From NCBI RefSeq assembly GCF_020990385.1, contig NZ_CP087598.1, positions 292,001-356,000 on the forward strand: 64,000 bases of DNA. The letters run 5' to 3'. This document shows, in pieces, positions 26,732 to 35,616 of the stretch. This stretch comes from Paracoccus sp. MA. Its GTDB lineage: Bacteria; Pseudomonadota; Alphaproteobacteria; Rhodobacterales; Rhodobacteraceae. The notes beneath the pieces are model-generated. The model worked only from the letters and a program-made list of their open reading frames with translations. It made no database searches and was not told the origin of the DNA. The translations under genes and the position numbers were made by a program. Each line of letters opens with the position of its first letter. The first letter of the stretch is position 1.

Positions 26732-28351
26732 ATGATTGAATTCAGCCCCTGGCCGCAGGATCTCGCGCAACGCTATCGCGAGGCCGGCTATTGGATCGAC
26801 CAGCCGCTGACCCATATCCTCGACGCCCAGCTTGCCGCCGCGCCCGCAGCCGAGGCGCTGGTCTGCGGCGACCGGCGTTTCAGCTATGCCGACCTGGACC
26901 GGCTGTCGCGCAACCTGGCGGCGCGGCTGGCGCAGCAGGGGCTGGGCCATGGCGACACGGCGGTGGTGCAGCTGCCCAATGTGGCCGAGTTCTACATCGC
27001 CTTCTTCGCGCTTTTGCGCATCGGCGTGGCGCCGGTGAATGCGCTGTTCAGCCATCGCCGGCTGGAGCTGACCGAATATGTGCGCCAGATCGCGCCGCGT
27101 CTGGTCATCGCCTCGCGCCAGCACGAGCTGTTCCGCGACGACGCCCTTGCCGATGAGCTGCGCGCCGGCGGGGTGGGCCATGTCCTGCTGCTGGGCGAGG
27201 ACGCGCCCGAACGCAGCCTGACCCATTGGCTGGCCGATGGCGCCGAACTGCCGGCGGGGGCCGGGCCGACGCCCGCCGATCAGGTTGCCTTCTTCCAGCT
27301 GTCGGGCGGCAGCACCGGCACGCCCAAGCTGATTCCGCGCACCCATAACGATTACGACTACAGCATCCGCGCCAGCGTCGAGATCTGCGGCGTCACCTCG
27401 GCCACGCGTTTCCTCTGCGCGCTGCCGGCGGGGCACAACTTCACCATGAGCTCGCCCGGCGCGCTGGGGGTGTTCCATGCCGGCGGCACGGTGGTCATGG
27501 CCCCCAGCCCCGAGCCGCTGACCTGTTTCGACATCATCGCCCGCGAGCGCGTCACCATGGCCCCGCTGGTCCCGCCCGCCGTGGCGCTGTGGCTGCGCGC
27601 GGTCGAGGAAGAGCCCGCGCGCCGGGTGCAGATCGGCAGCCTCGACCTGATGCTGGTCGGCGGCGCCAGCTTTGCCGAGGCCACGGCTCGGCGCGTGCCG
27701 GAACTGCTGGGCTGCCGCTTGCAGCAGGTTTTCGGCATGGCCGAAGGGCTGGTGAACTACACCCGCCTGACCGACCCCGAGGAGGTGATCTTTACCACCC
27801 AGGGCCGCCCGATCAGCCCCGACGACGAGGTCCGCATCCTGGACGAGGACGGCCAGCCGGTCCCCGATGGCACGCCGGGCGCGCTGGCCACCCGCGGCCC
27901 CTATACCTTCCGCGGCTATTACCGCAGCCCCGAGCACAATGCGAAGGCCTTCGATGCCGAGGGCTTCTATCACTCGGGCGACGTGGTGGTGCGGCAGGGC
28001 GGCAACCTGCGCGTCGTCGGCCGCATCAAGGACCAGATCAACCGCGGCGGCGAGAAGATCGCCGCCGAGGAGATCGAGAACCTGCTGGTCCGCCATCCCG
28101 ACATCACCCATGCCGCGCTGGTCGCGGCCCCCGATGCGCATCTGGGCGAGAAAAGCTGCGCCTTCCTGGTGCTGCGCGACGGGGCGGGCAAGCTTTCCCC
28201 GCCGGCGCTGCGCCGGCACCTGCTGGAACTGGGCGTGGCCGAATACAAGCTGCCCGACCGTTTCCGCTTCCTGCCCGAACTGCCGCTGACGGCGGTGGGC
28301 AAGATCGACAAGCGCCGCCTGCGCGACAGCCTGGTGGCCGAAACCGCCTGA
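26732..28351 (+). CDS. 2,3-dihydroxybenzoate-AMP ligase (EntE/DhbE/VibE type)
   Basis: 539 residues, full length. It activates 2,3-dihydroxybenzoate (DHB) with ATP and loads it on an aryl carrier protein. The A3 loop is QLSGGSTGTPKLIPRTHNDY (about 189-208). A FGMAEGLVNYTRLTD block and the hinge/A8 region (VVGRIKDQINRGGEKIAAEEIE) are present, and the A10 lysine lies in GKIDKRRLRD. The substrate pocket sequence GHNFTMSSPG is typical of DHB ligases. The next gene, 11 bases on, is the carrier protein. Confidence 0.95.
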   Translation: MIEFSPWPQDLAQRYREAGYWIDQPLTHILDAQLAAAPAAEALVCGDRRFSYADLDRLSRNLAARLAQQGLGHGDTAVVQLPNVAEFYIAFFALLRIGVAPVNALFSHRRLELTEYVRQIAPRLVIASRQHELFRDDALADELRAGGVGHVLLLGEDAPERSLTHWLADGAELPAGAGPTPADQVAFFQLSGGSTGTPKLIPRTHNDYDYSIRASVEICGVTSATRFLCALPAGHNFTMSSPGALGVFHAGGTVVMAPSPEPLTCFDIIARERVTMAPLVPPAVALWLRAVEEEPARRVQIGSLDLMLVGGASFAEATARRVPELLGCRLQQVFGMAEGLVNYTRLTDPEEVIFTTQGRPISPDDEVRILDEDGQPVPDGTPGALATRGPYTFRGYYRSPEHNAKAFDAEGFYHSGDVVVRQGGNLRVVGRIKDQINRGGEKIAAEEIENLLVRHPDITHAALVAAPDAHLGEKSCAFLVLRDGAGKLSPPALRRHLLELGVAEYKLPDRFRFLPELPLTAVGKIDKRRLRDSLVAETA

Positions 28352-28362
28352 AAGGACGAAGG

Positions 28363-28605
28363 ATGGATATTGCCGAAAAGACCGATCTCAGCCCCGAATG
28401 GCTGGCCGCCCGCGTGGCCGCGATGATCGAGGACGATTGCGAGATCGAGCCGGGCGAGAACCTCGTCCTTTACGGGCTCGATTCGATCGCGGTGATGACC
28501 TTTTCGTCCGAACTGAAGCAGATGGGCATCGAGGCCAGCTTCGAGGAGCTGGCCCGCGAGCCGTCGCTGGACAACTGGTGGGCGCTGATCGCGTCGCGGC
28601 TGTAA
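28363..28605 (+). CDS. Stand-alone aryl carrier protein
   Basis: 80 residues. The phosphopantetheine site is Ser41 in LYGLDSIAVM. In most enterobactin and vibriobactin systems this domain is fused to the isochorismatase (EntB, VibB); here it is a separate gene and the isochorismatase below has no carrier domain. It would carry DHB-thioester from the ligase to the condensation enzyme. A separate ArCP is less common but known. Confidence 0.92.
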   Translation: MDIAEKTDLSPEWLAARVAAMIEDDCEIEPGENLVLYGLDSIAVMTFSSELKQMGIEASFEELAREPSLDNWWALIASRL

Positions 28606-28611
28606 CGGGCT

Positions 28612-29382
28612 TCAGGCGCGCAGCGTCGCGCCGCCGTCGACATACAGGTCGGCCATGGTGACATGGCCCGCCTGATCCGACAGCATGAACATCACCGCGC
28701 CGGCGATGTCCTCGGGCGTCGCCAGCTTCTTCAGCGGGATGCCGGTGCGATAGGCTTCCAGGCTGCCCTCGATCACCGCGCGCTCGCCGGCGCCGCCGTC
28801 CTCGGTCCACATGCCGGTCTGCATCGGCGTCAGGGTCGAGCCCGGCGCGACGATGTTGCAGCGCACGCCCTGCGCCGCCAGTTCCAGCCCCAGGCAGCGG
28901 ACCAGCATGGTCGCCGCCGCCTTGGATGCGGCATAGGCGCCCATGTTCAGGCGCGGAATCCCCGCCGCGTTCGAGCTGACCGCGACAATGGCGCCGCCGC
29001 CGTTGCGCACCATGGCGCGGCCGAAGGCGCGGGTGACGTTGAAGGTGCCCCGGGCATTGACGCCCATCACCCGCTCCCATTCCTCGGGCGCGATATCCAG
29101 CAGCGGCCCGATGCCCAGCACGCCGGCCGCATGGACGCCCAGCCCCAGCGGGCCATGCGCGGCCTCGACCTCGGCCACCAGCGCCTCGACGGCATCGCCG
29201 TCGCGCACGTCCAGTGCCCGGTTCTCGGCCCCCGCGACCGGGTTCGCGGCCAGCGCCGATTCGGTATCGCTGGCGACGACCGTCGCGCCGGCGTCCAGCA
29301 GTGCGGCGACCACGGCCCGGCCGATGCCGCCGGCCGCGCCGGTGACGATGGCGGTCCGGCCCTGAAATCCGGTCAGGCGCAT
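28612..29382 (-). CDS. entA: 2,3-dihydro-2,3-dihydroxybenzoate dehydrogenase
   Basis: 256-residue short-chain dehydrogenase. The NAD-binding motif is TGAAGGIG (about residues 14-21), followed by the HAAG strand. The active site is [19 protein letters not shown] with Tyr and Lys, and the tail ends [10 protein letters not shown]. The enzyme oxidises dihydro-DHB to DHB. The assignment as EntA rather than another SDR rests on the adjoining entB and entC homologs. It overlaps entB by 10 bases and has an AGAGGTGAAG ribosome binding site. Last gene of entC-entB-entA. Confidence 0.9.
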   Translation of the reverse strand: MRLTGFQGRTAIVTGAAGGIGRAVVAALLDAGATVVASDTESALAANPVAGAENRALDVRDGDAVEALVAEVEAAHGPLGLGVHAAGVLGIGPLLDIAPEEWERVMGVNARGTFNVTRAFGRAMVRNGGGAIVAVSSNAAGIPRLNMGAYAASKAAATMLVRCLGLELAAQGVRCNIVAPGSTLTPMQTGMWTEDGGAGERAVIEGSLEAYRTGIPLKKLATPEDIAGAVMFMLSDQAGHVTMADLYVDGGATLRA

Positions 29383-30029
29383 GACTTCACCTCTTGCGCT
29401 TCCAGTGCGGCCAGCGCCTGCCGGGTGGACAGGGCCACGCCGCAGGTGGCGGCGATCCAGCCCATGGCCATGTCGTGCTTCTCGCGCGAGAAATCGGCCT
29501 GGGCATCGGCCACGGCAAAGACCTCGATGTCGCGCTGGAACGCCTCGACGGCGGTGGCGAGGCAGCCGATATGGGCATAGACGCCGCAGATCATCAGCTG
29601 GTCGCGGCCGCGCGCCCGCATCAGATGCTCCAGGTTGGAACGCTGGAAGGCGCTGTAGCGATGCTTGACCAGCACGATGTCGCCCGCGGCCGGGGCCAGT
29701 TCGGGCAGGATCTCCTCGTGTTCGGGGACGGCGCTCATGCCCGGCCCCCACAGGTCGGCCTGCAGGCCGCGATCCGGGCGGAACTGGTCGCCCTTCTGCG
29801 CAGTGTAGAACACCGGCACGCCCGCCGCCCGCGCCGCATGGATCAGCCGCGCGATATTGCCGACCACCGGCGCCAGCGGCGCGCCCTCGGGATAGGGGCG
29901 GCAGAAATAGCGCTGCATGTCGTGGACCAGCAGCGCCAGCCGGTCGCGGTCGGGCTGCCAGGGCCCGCGGGCCTTGGGCAGCTCGGCCTCGGTTGGGGGG
30001 GCATAGGGGGCGATGCCGGGCAGGGCCAT
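29373..30029 (-). CDS. entB: Isochorismatase (EntB type without carrier domain)
   Basis: 218 residues. Isochorismatase signature: LLVHDMQRYFCRPY (catalytic Asp), VLVKHRYSAFQRSNLEHLMRARGRDQLMICGVYAHIGCLATA (Lys and general Tyr/His region), and a DAQADFSREKH block. It hydrolyses isochorismate to 2,3-dihydro-DHB and pyruvate. The C-terminal aryl carrier domain of E. coli EntB is absent; a separate carrier gene exists on the other strand. Its ATG overlaps the entC stop by one base (TGATG), so translation is coupled. Confidence 0.95.
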   Translation of the reverse strand: MALPGIAPYAPPTEAELPKARGPWQPDRDRLALLVHDMQRYFCRPYPEGAPLAPVVGNIARLIHAARAAGVPVFYTAQKGDQFRPDRGLQADLWGPGMSAVPEHEEILPELAPAAGDIVLVKHRYSAFQRSNLEHLMRARGRDQLMICGVYAHIGCLATAVEAFQRDIEVFAVADAQADFSREKHDMAMGWIAATCGVALSTRQALAALEAQEVKSCA

Positions 30030-31237
30030 CAGTTCTCTCCGTCCTTGCGCGCCACCCCGGCCAGGCCCGCATCCTGCGGCAGGCCCAAGGCGGCCAGGAA
30101 GGCGCCGAATTTCGCGCCGGTTTCGGCGGCCTCGGCCATCGGGTCCGAGCCGGGAACGATCCCCGCCCCGGCATAAAGCCGCGCCCGCCGGCCGCTGATC
30201 TCGGCGCAGCGGATGGCGACATACCAGGCGCCGTCGCCGCCTGCCTCGCACCAGCCGACCGCGCCGGCATAGAAATCCCGCGCCACGGGTTCAAGGGCCT
30301 TGATGAAGCCCGCCGCCCGCGCCATCGGCACGCCGCAGACCGCCGGCGTCGGATGCAGTGCCGAGGCCAGCACGACCGAGGGCGTGCCCTCGTCCTTCAG
30401 CCGCCCCTCGATCCGGGTGCCCAGGTGCCACATGCTGCGGGTCGAGGTGACGCGCGTGCCCTCGGGGCAGCCCAACTCGCGGCACCAGGGCGCCAGCGTG
30501 TCGAGGATGGATTCCACCACCAGCGCATGTTCGCGGTGATCCTTGCCCGAGCCGGCCAGCGCCTCGGCGGCGGCGCGGTCGGCGACCGGATCGGCCAGCC
30601 GGCGCGCCGAACCTGCCAGCGGATGCGAGGCGATGCTGCGGCCCCGCTTCTCGACCAGCAACTCGGGCGTGGCGCCGCAAAGCGTCCGGCCCTGCGGATG
30701 GTCGGGCCCGGCGGGCAGCGCCACGCGGAAGGCCGTGACACTGCGGTCGGCGCGCAGCCGGGCCATCAGCGCCTCGACCGGGATCGGGACGGCGGATTCG
30801 ACCAGCAGCGTGCGGGCCAGCACGATCTTTTCCAGCGCGTGGCGGCTGCCGGCCTCTTCGGCCATGATGCCAAGCGCGCGGGCCACGGCGCCGGCATAGT
30901 CCCCTGCCGCAGGCTCGGCGGCCAGGTGCCAGTCCGGCAGCGGCAGGCCCTGCGGCGCGATGCCCGTCGGCGCGGGCGCCTCGCCGCGCCGGCATTGCCA
31001 CAGACAGTCCGCCGCCTCGCGGTCGAAGGGCAGGGCACCGCCGATCATCTCGCCCGGCGCGGCTGCGGCAAGGGCCGCTGCGACCCGCGCCTCCAGCGTC
31101 GCCGCATTGCCGGGGGCGACCCGCCGCGCCGCGCCCCGGCCAAGGATGCGCCCCGAAGGGCCGTCGAAACCGAAAAGGACTGGATCAGGCACAGGCGACG
31201 CCGCTTTCTCAGGCGCCTCGGACAGGCGGATGTTCAT
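30029..31237 (-). CDS. entC: Isochorismate synthase
   Basis: 402 residues, the usual length of EntC/DhbC. The chorismate-binding core is present: KIVLARTL, GATPELLVEKRGRSIASHPLAGSA, and EHALVVESILDTLAPWC. It ends in LHPTPAVCGVPMARA and FYAGAVGWCEAGGDGAWYVAIRCAEI with the Mg-binding Glu. It converts chorismate to isochorismate, the first step of DHB synthesis. It is the first gene of the entC-entB-entA operon and is preceded by 370 bases that probably carry an iron-controlled promoter. Confidence 0.95.
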   Translation of the reverse strand: MNIRLSEAPEKAASPVPDPVLFGFDGPSGRILGRGAARRVAPGNAATLEARVAAALAAAAPGEMIGGALPFDREAADCLWQCRRGEAPAPTGIAPQGLPLPDWHLAAEPAAGDYAGAVARALGIMAEEAGSRHALEKIVLARTLLVESAVPIPVEALMARLRADRSVTAFRVALPAGPDHPQGRTLCGATPELLVEKRGRSIASHPLAGSARRLADPVADRAAAEALAGSGKDHREHALVVESILDTLAPWCRELGCPEGTRVTSTRSMWHLGTRIEGRLKDEGTPSVVLASALHPTPAVCGVPMARAAGFIKALEPVARDFYAGAVGWCEAGGDGAWYVAIRCAEISGRRARLYAGAGIVPGSDPMAEAAETGAKFGAFLAALGLPQDAGLAGVARKDGEN

Positions 31238-31607
31238 GATGCATCTCTTTTCAAAGGAATTTCGCCCCGGGCCCGGGTGCCGCCCGCTGCGGGGAAAATG
31301 GCGTGGGCTGCGCAGACATGGACGATGCTGCGATCAGATATCCGGGGCAGAACTCTCCTGCGCAGGGTTGGTGACTGACGTCTCGGGTGGCGAACCGCCG
31401 CAACCCCCAAGGGGCCGGGCCGGTCGGGTGGATGTCCCGCCCCTCAGCTTCCCGGGCGCAATCTGTCAAAGCACCTCCGGAAAGGCAAGTAAAAAGATCA
31501 GGATTATTCCCGGCAGGCGAAATGTCGCAGATTTACCCATGGGCAGGGTCGGAACCCGGCGCCGGGCAAGGGGGTTGCGGGGCGTGGCAACGGGGAAAGA
31601 CGACCAG
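31238..31607. other. Divergent leader region of entC and lipid kinase
   Basis: 370 bases without a supported gene. An AT-richer patch at about 31488-31520 lies far upstream of entC. Between 31330 and 31470 the sequence is rich in short inverted repeats, but I match no known riboswitch. A small frame on the minus strand (72 codons) has no clear product. Confidence 0.4.
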
Positions 31608-32570
31608 ATGACCAGCCAATGCGACCCTGCGGAAGGCCCCGGATTCGAACTGGGCAATGCACGGGTCTGTGCCATCGTGAACATGGGCTCGGGCCGCGAG
31701 GCGGGCGAGGACATCGCCGGCAAGTTGCGCGGCGCGCTGCACGGGCGGGTGGCCGCGTTCGAGGTCCGCGGCACCGGCAAGGGCGCCGACCTGCCCGCCA
31801 TGGCCCGGGCCGCGGTGGCCGAGGGCTTCGACCTGATCGTCGCGGCGGGGGGCGACGGCACCCAGGCCGCCGTGGCCGGAGCGGTCGCGGGCACGCGGGT
31901 GGCGATGGCGGTGATCCCCGGCGGCACCTTCAACTATTTCGCCCGCGACCTCGACTCGGGCGAGACGGTCGAGGCGGCTCTGGCGATCTTCGACGCCCCC
32001 CGCATCCGCCGGGTCCATGTCGGCGAGATGAACGGCATGATCTTCCTGAACAACGCCAGCTTCGGCGCCTATCCCGAGATCCTGCGGCGCCGCGAAAGCA
32101 TCTATCGCCGCTGGGGCCGCTCGCGGCTTGCGGCCTATTGGTCGGCGGTGGTGGCGCTGTGGACCCTGCGCCGGCCGCTGCACCTGACGGTGCGCGCGAA
32201 TGGCGAAGAGCGGCATTTCACCACCGCGCTGGCCTTCGTGGCGAAAAGCGCCTACCAGCTGGACAGTTTCGGGCTGGAGGGGGCCGATTGCGTGCGCCGG
32301 GGCCAGCTGGCGCTGCTGGTGGCGCGGGCCAGGCGGCCGGGGCCGCTGGTGCGCTCGGCCCTGCGGCTGGCCATCGGCAAGACGGCGCGCTATGCCGATT
32401 TCGACCTGATCTGCGCCGATGAATTCGAGCTAGAGACCGTGCCGCGCCATGAATACGTCGCCCATGACGGCGAAAAGACCTGGATGGATTCACCCTTTCG
32501 CGTCCGCGTGCGGCACGGCGCGCTGAAGGTGCTGGTCCCGGCTGGAAGCGGCGGGCGGGATGCCGGATGA
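31608..32570 (+). CDS. Diacylglycerol kinase-family lipid kinase
   Basis: 320 residues. The nucleotide-binding loop is IVAAGGDGTQAAVA (about residues 78-91) with VIPGGTFNYFARDL just after, the pattern of the DAGK/sphingosine/YegS catalytic domain. A C-terminal beta-rich domain follows. It probably phosphorylates a lipid alcohol at the inner membrane; the substrate is not determinable. The ATG at 31608 is used though the frame continues upstream. The last four bases overlap the phosphoesterase gene (ATGA), so the two form one unit. Confidence 0.88.
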   Translation: MTSQCDPAEGPGFELGNARVCAIVNMGSGREAGEDIAGKLRGALHGRVAAFEVRGTGKGADLPAMARAAVAEGFDLIVAAGGDGTQAAVAGAVAGTRVAMAVIPGGTFNYFARDLDSGETVEAALAIFDAPRIRRVHVGEMNGMIFLNNASFGAYPEILRRRESIYRRWGRSRLAAYWSAVVALWTLRRPLHLTVRANGEERHFTTALAFVAKSAYQLDSFGLEGADCVRRGQLALLVARARRPGPLVRSALRLAIGKTARYADFDLICADEFELETVPRHEYVAHDGEKTWMDSPFRVRVRHGALKVLVPAGSGGRDAG

Positions 32571-33355
32571 CCCGCATCCTGCATCTCTCGGACCTGCATT
32601 TCGGGCTGGAGCGCAAGCCGCTGGTCGAGCCGCTGATCGAGCGGATCAACGCCGCCCGCGCCGATCTGGTGGTGGTGACGGGCGACCTGACCCATCGCGG
32701 TCGCTCGGCGCAATTCGCCCAAGCCGCCGCCTTCCTGCGGCGGATCGAATCGCCGCTGCTGGCGGTGCCCGGCAATCACGACATCCCGCTTTATCGGCTG
32801 GCGGACCGGATGATGCGCCCCTATCGCCGCTGGCGCCGCGCCATCGCCGAGAATCTCGAGCCTGTCGGCCATGTCGGCCACCTCCGGGTGCAGGGCGTGA
32901 ACAGCGTCGATCCGATGGCCTGGCAGCGCGGGATCATCACGCCGGCGCAGGTGGCGCGGGTGATCGCCGGGCTGGACCCCGACTGCATCAACATCGTCGC
33001 GCTGCACCACCCGATGCAGCAGCGCCCGCAGGTGGACAAGGCGCTGATGCAGGGCGCCCCCGCCGCCCTGGCCCGCTTCGAGGCCGAGGGCGTGCAACTG
33101 GTCCTGTCCGGCCATCTGCATCTGTGGTCGATCGGCGCCTTCCTCGGCGACGAGGGGCGGGCGATCCTGCAGGTCCAGGCCGGCACCGCGCTTTGCGACC
33201 GCCCCGGCGACCGTCAGAACGAATTCGCCGTGCTGGACTTCGCCGGCCCGGACCTGCTGGTCGAACGCCATGTCGCACCCATGACCGAACCCGGCTTCCG
33301 CCCGCCCGAACATCTGCGCTTCACGCGCCGCAGCGGGCTTTGGCGCCCGGCCTGA
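32567..33355 (+). CDS. Metallophosphoesterase (calcineurin-like)
   Basis: 262 residues. All metal motifs are visible in order: ILHLSDLHFG (D9, H11), VVTGDLTHRG, VPGNHD, VALHHPM and LSGHLHLW. This is the dinuclear phosphoesterase fold of the CpdA/Icc or YfcE group. Cytoplasmic. Possible substrates include cyclic nucleotides or phospholipid headgroups; coupling to a lipid kinase gene suggests lipid-related work, but that is inference. Confidence 0.9.
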   Translation: MTRILHLSDLHFGLERKPLVEPLIERINAARADLVVVTGDLTHRGRSAQFAQAAAFLRRIESPLLAVPGNHDIPLYRLADRMMRPYRRWRRAIAENLEPVGHVGHLRVQGVNSVDPMAWQRGIITPAQVARVIAGLDPDCINIVALHHPMQQRPQVDKALMQGAPAALARFEAEGVQLVLSGHLHLWSIGAFLGDEGRAILQVQAGTALCDRPGDRQNEFAVLDFAGPDLLVERHVAPMTEPGFRPPEHLRFTRRSGLWRPA

Positions 33356-33356
33356 G

Positions 33357-33442
33357 ATCTTTCTTGGACAAATATCCCGGGGGAGCGCCTTCCCGGCCCC
33401 GTCGAGGGGCCGGGAAGGCGCGGGGGCAGAGCCCCCGGCCGG
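33357..33442. repeat. REP-like palindromic element, copy 1
   Basis: Starts TCTTTCTTGGACAAATATCC, followed by an extended palindrome (CGCCTTCCCGGCCCC ... GGGGCCGGGAAGGCG) and CGGGGGCAGAGCCCCCGG. The same modules occur at 39233-39285 (TTCTTTCTTGTGCAAGTATCC then CCGGGGGCAGACAGCCCCCGG). It lies between the convergent phosphoesterase and VOC genes and may also end both transcripts. Confidence 0.7.
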
Positions 33443-33444
33443 CG

Positions 33445-34239
33445 TCACCGCCTGGGCTCGACGCGGATCCGGGTGCCCCAGGGGTCGCGGAACTCGGTCG
33501 CCCCCAGCGCCTGCAGCCGGTCGGGATCGGCGGCCAGCACCACCTCGGCCAGCCCGGCCGCATCCGGGCTGCGCAAGCCCGCGCCGCGGCTGTTCCAGAC
33601 ATTGCCCGCCACATGGTGATGATATCCGCCGGTGGCGAAGAAGCTGGCGCCGAAGCGATGCGCCATGCGCGCCATGCCCAGACGGTTCATCCAGAAATCC
33701 TCGGCCGCGGCCAGATCGCCGACCTGCAGGTGCACATGCCCGACCACGCTGCCCCCGGGCGCACCGCGCCAGGGCCCGTCCGCCGCCGCCAGCAGGGCGC
33801 GCAGGTCCAGCGCGCCGGTGTCCATCCGCACCTCGGCGCCGTCATGCTGCCAGGCCGAGCGCGGCCGGTCGGCATAGATCTCGATGCCGTTGCCCTCGGG
33901 GTCGCGCAGATAGACCGCCTCGCTGACCAGATGGTCCGAGGCGCCGTCAAGGCCGATCCCCCGGTCGGCGGCATGGCGCAGCCAACGCCCCAGCGCCCGA
34001 CGGTCGGGCAGCAGGAAGGCGGTGTGGAACAGCCCCGCCTCTTGCGGGCGCGGCCGGGCGGCCTTGTCGCGATGCAGCTCCAGCAGCGGCAGGCTGCCGG
34101 CGCCCAGCACCAGCTCCTCGCCGCCGCCCGAAAGCCGTTCCAGCCCGATGGCGGACTGGTAGAAATCCGCGACCCTGTCGAGGTCGTTGACGATCAGCGC
34201 CACCCGGCCGATCTGGATCGGGGCATCGCTCGTGGCCAT
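33445..34239 (-). CDS. VOC-family protein, catechol 2,3-dioxygenase-like
   Basis: 264 residues with two vicinal-oxygen-chelate domains. The first is at about residues 8-125 (RVALIVNDLDRVADFYQSAIGLE, LFHTAFLLPDR, YLRDPEGNGIEIYADR). The second is at about 160-264 (VGHVHLQVGDLAAAEDFWMNRLGM, GYHHHVAGNVW, FRDPWGTRIRV). His and Glu metal ligands are in place. It resembles the YfiE/CatE group of extradiol dioxygenase-like proteins; the substrate is unknown. The start at 34239 has an AAGGAGACC site. The frame continues upstream without coding signals. Confidence 0.88.
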   Translation of the reverse strand: MATSDAPIQIGRVALIVNDLDRVADFYQSAIGLERLSGGGEELVLGAGSLPLLELHRDKAARPRPQEAGLFHTAFLLPDRRALGRWLRHAADRGIGLDGASDHLVSEAVYLRDPEGNGIEIYADRPRSAWQHDGAEVRMDTGALDLRALLAAADGPWRGAPGGSVVGHVHLQVGDLAAAEDFWMNRLGMARMAHRFGASFFATGGYHHHVAGNVWNSRGAGLRSPDAAGLAEVVLAADPDRLQALGATEFRDPWGTRIRVEPRR

Positions 34240-34404
34240 GTCGGTCTCCTTCATTCCCGTTACGCCCCAGATAGGCGCGGGCGGAATGGCAGGAAATGGC
34301 GCCAATCGGGAAAAACTGACGCCAATAAGGCGACAATCGGCGCGGATTGCCTTCCCTGACGCCGCGGCGCATGATGCGGGGCCCTTTTCGCCTGCCGGAA
34401 CCCG

Positions 34405-35616
34405 ATGAAGCCCCGCGCCCCCAAGACCCGATCCGCCAAGACCCCGTCCCGCCATGCCGCGCCCAAGCCCCCGCCCGGACCGCAACCCGAGCCGGCGCCG
34501 CTGGCCGCCGATCCGGCGCGGATGGAGATCTTCCTGGTCGCCACCCCCGGGCTGGAGGAACCGCTGGCCGAGGAAGCCCGCGCGCTTGGCTGGGACGCGC
34601 AGGTCCAGCCGGGTGGCGTCAGCTTCATCGGCGGCTGGCCGGATGTCTGGCGGGCGAATCTGGACATCCGCGGCGCGACGCGGGTTCTGGCCCGCATCGG
34701 CGCCTTTCGCGCCATGCATCCGGCGCAGCTCGACAAGCGCGCGCGCCGCTTTCCCTGGGCCGACTGGCTGCGCCCGGACGTGCCGATCCGCATCGAGGCC
34801 AGCAGCCGCAAGTCCCGCATCTATCACGCCGGCGCCATCACTCAGCGCGTCGGGGCCGCCCTCCGCGACAGCCTGGGCGCCTCCGTGGCCGAGGATGCGC
34901 CGGTCACGCTGAAGATCCGCATCGAGGACGACCTTTGCACCCTCAGCCTGGACACATCGGGCGAATCGCTGCACCGGCGCGGCCACAAGCAGGCGGTCGG
35001 CAAGGCGCCGATGCGCGAGACCATGGCGGCGATGTTCCTGCGCCAATGCGGCTTCGACGGGGCCGAGCCGGTACTGGACCCGATGTGCGGCTCGGGCACC
35101 TTCGTCATCGAGGCTGCCGAGATCGCGGCGGGCCTGCGTCCCGGCCGGATGCGGCATTTCGCCTTCGAGCGGCTGCCCGGCTTCGACGCGCAGGCATGGC
35201 AGGCGATGCGTGCCGCCGCGGTCCCCTCTGCCCCCGCGCAGCCCCGCTGTCACGGCAGCGACCGCGACCCGGGCGCCATCCGCATGAGCCGCGAGAATGC
35301 CGAACGCGCCGGGCTGGAAGGCTGGACCCGCTTCGAGAACCGCGCCATCGCCGAGTTGGAGCGTCCCGAGGGACCGCCCGGCCTTGTCATCATCAACCCG
35401 CCCTATGGCGCCCGCATCGGCAACAAGGGGCCGCTCTTCGGCCTGCATGCGGCGTTGGGCGAGGTGCTGCGCGACCGCTTCCGCGGCTGGCGCGTCGGCC
35501 TGGTGACCAGCGAGGCGCCTCTGGCCCGCGCCACCGGCCTGCCGTTCCGCGAGCCCGGCCCATATGTCGCGCATGGCGGGCTGAAGGTGCGGCTGTGGCA
35601 GACGGGGCCGCTGTGA
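34405..35616 (+). CDS. THUMP-domain rRNA guanine-N2 methyltransferase-like protein
   Basis: 403 residues. After a basic N-terminal tail (1-40) comes a THUMP domain (about 41-170), then a Rossmann methyltransferase with DPMCGSGTFVIEAAEIA (about 225-241) and the amino-methyltransferase motif NPPYG (about 331-335). It resembles the N-terminal methyltransferase half of RlmL (23S rRNA m2G2445), without the RlmK half. It may methylate 23S rRNA. The next gene starts within its stop codon (GTGA). Confidence 0.9.
   Translation: MKPRAPKTRSAKTPSRHAAPKPPPGPQPEPAPLAADPARMEIFLVATPGLEEPLAEEARALGWDAQVQPGGVSFIGGWPDVWRANLDIRGATRVLARIGAFRAMHPAQLDKRARRFPWADWLRPDVPIRIEASSRKSRIYHAGAITQRVGAALRDSLGASVAEDAPVTLKIRIEDDLCTLSLDTSGESLHRRGHKQAVGKAPMRETMAAMFLRQCGFDGAEPVLDPMCGSGTFVIEAAEIAAGLRPGRMRHFAFERLPGFDAQAWQAMRAAAVPSAPAQPRCHGSDRDPGAIRMSRENAERAGLEGWTRFENRAIAELERPEGPPGLVIINPPYGARIGNKGPLFGLHAALGEVLRDRFRGWRVGLVTSEAPLARATGLPFREPGPYVAHGGLKVRLWQTGPL

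Noticed and set aside
31251..31469. 72-codon minus-strand frame upstream of entC, considered as an MbtH-like or leader peptide
   Set aside because: It lacks the MbtH signature and a clear ribosome binding site. A leader peptide cannot be excluded, but nothing in the sequence supports it.
31330..31470. Inverted repeats upstream of entC, considered as a cobalamin, glycine, FMN, TPP or SAH riboswitch
   Set aside because: None of the conserved boxes of these classes could be matched on either strand.
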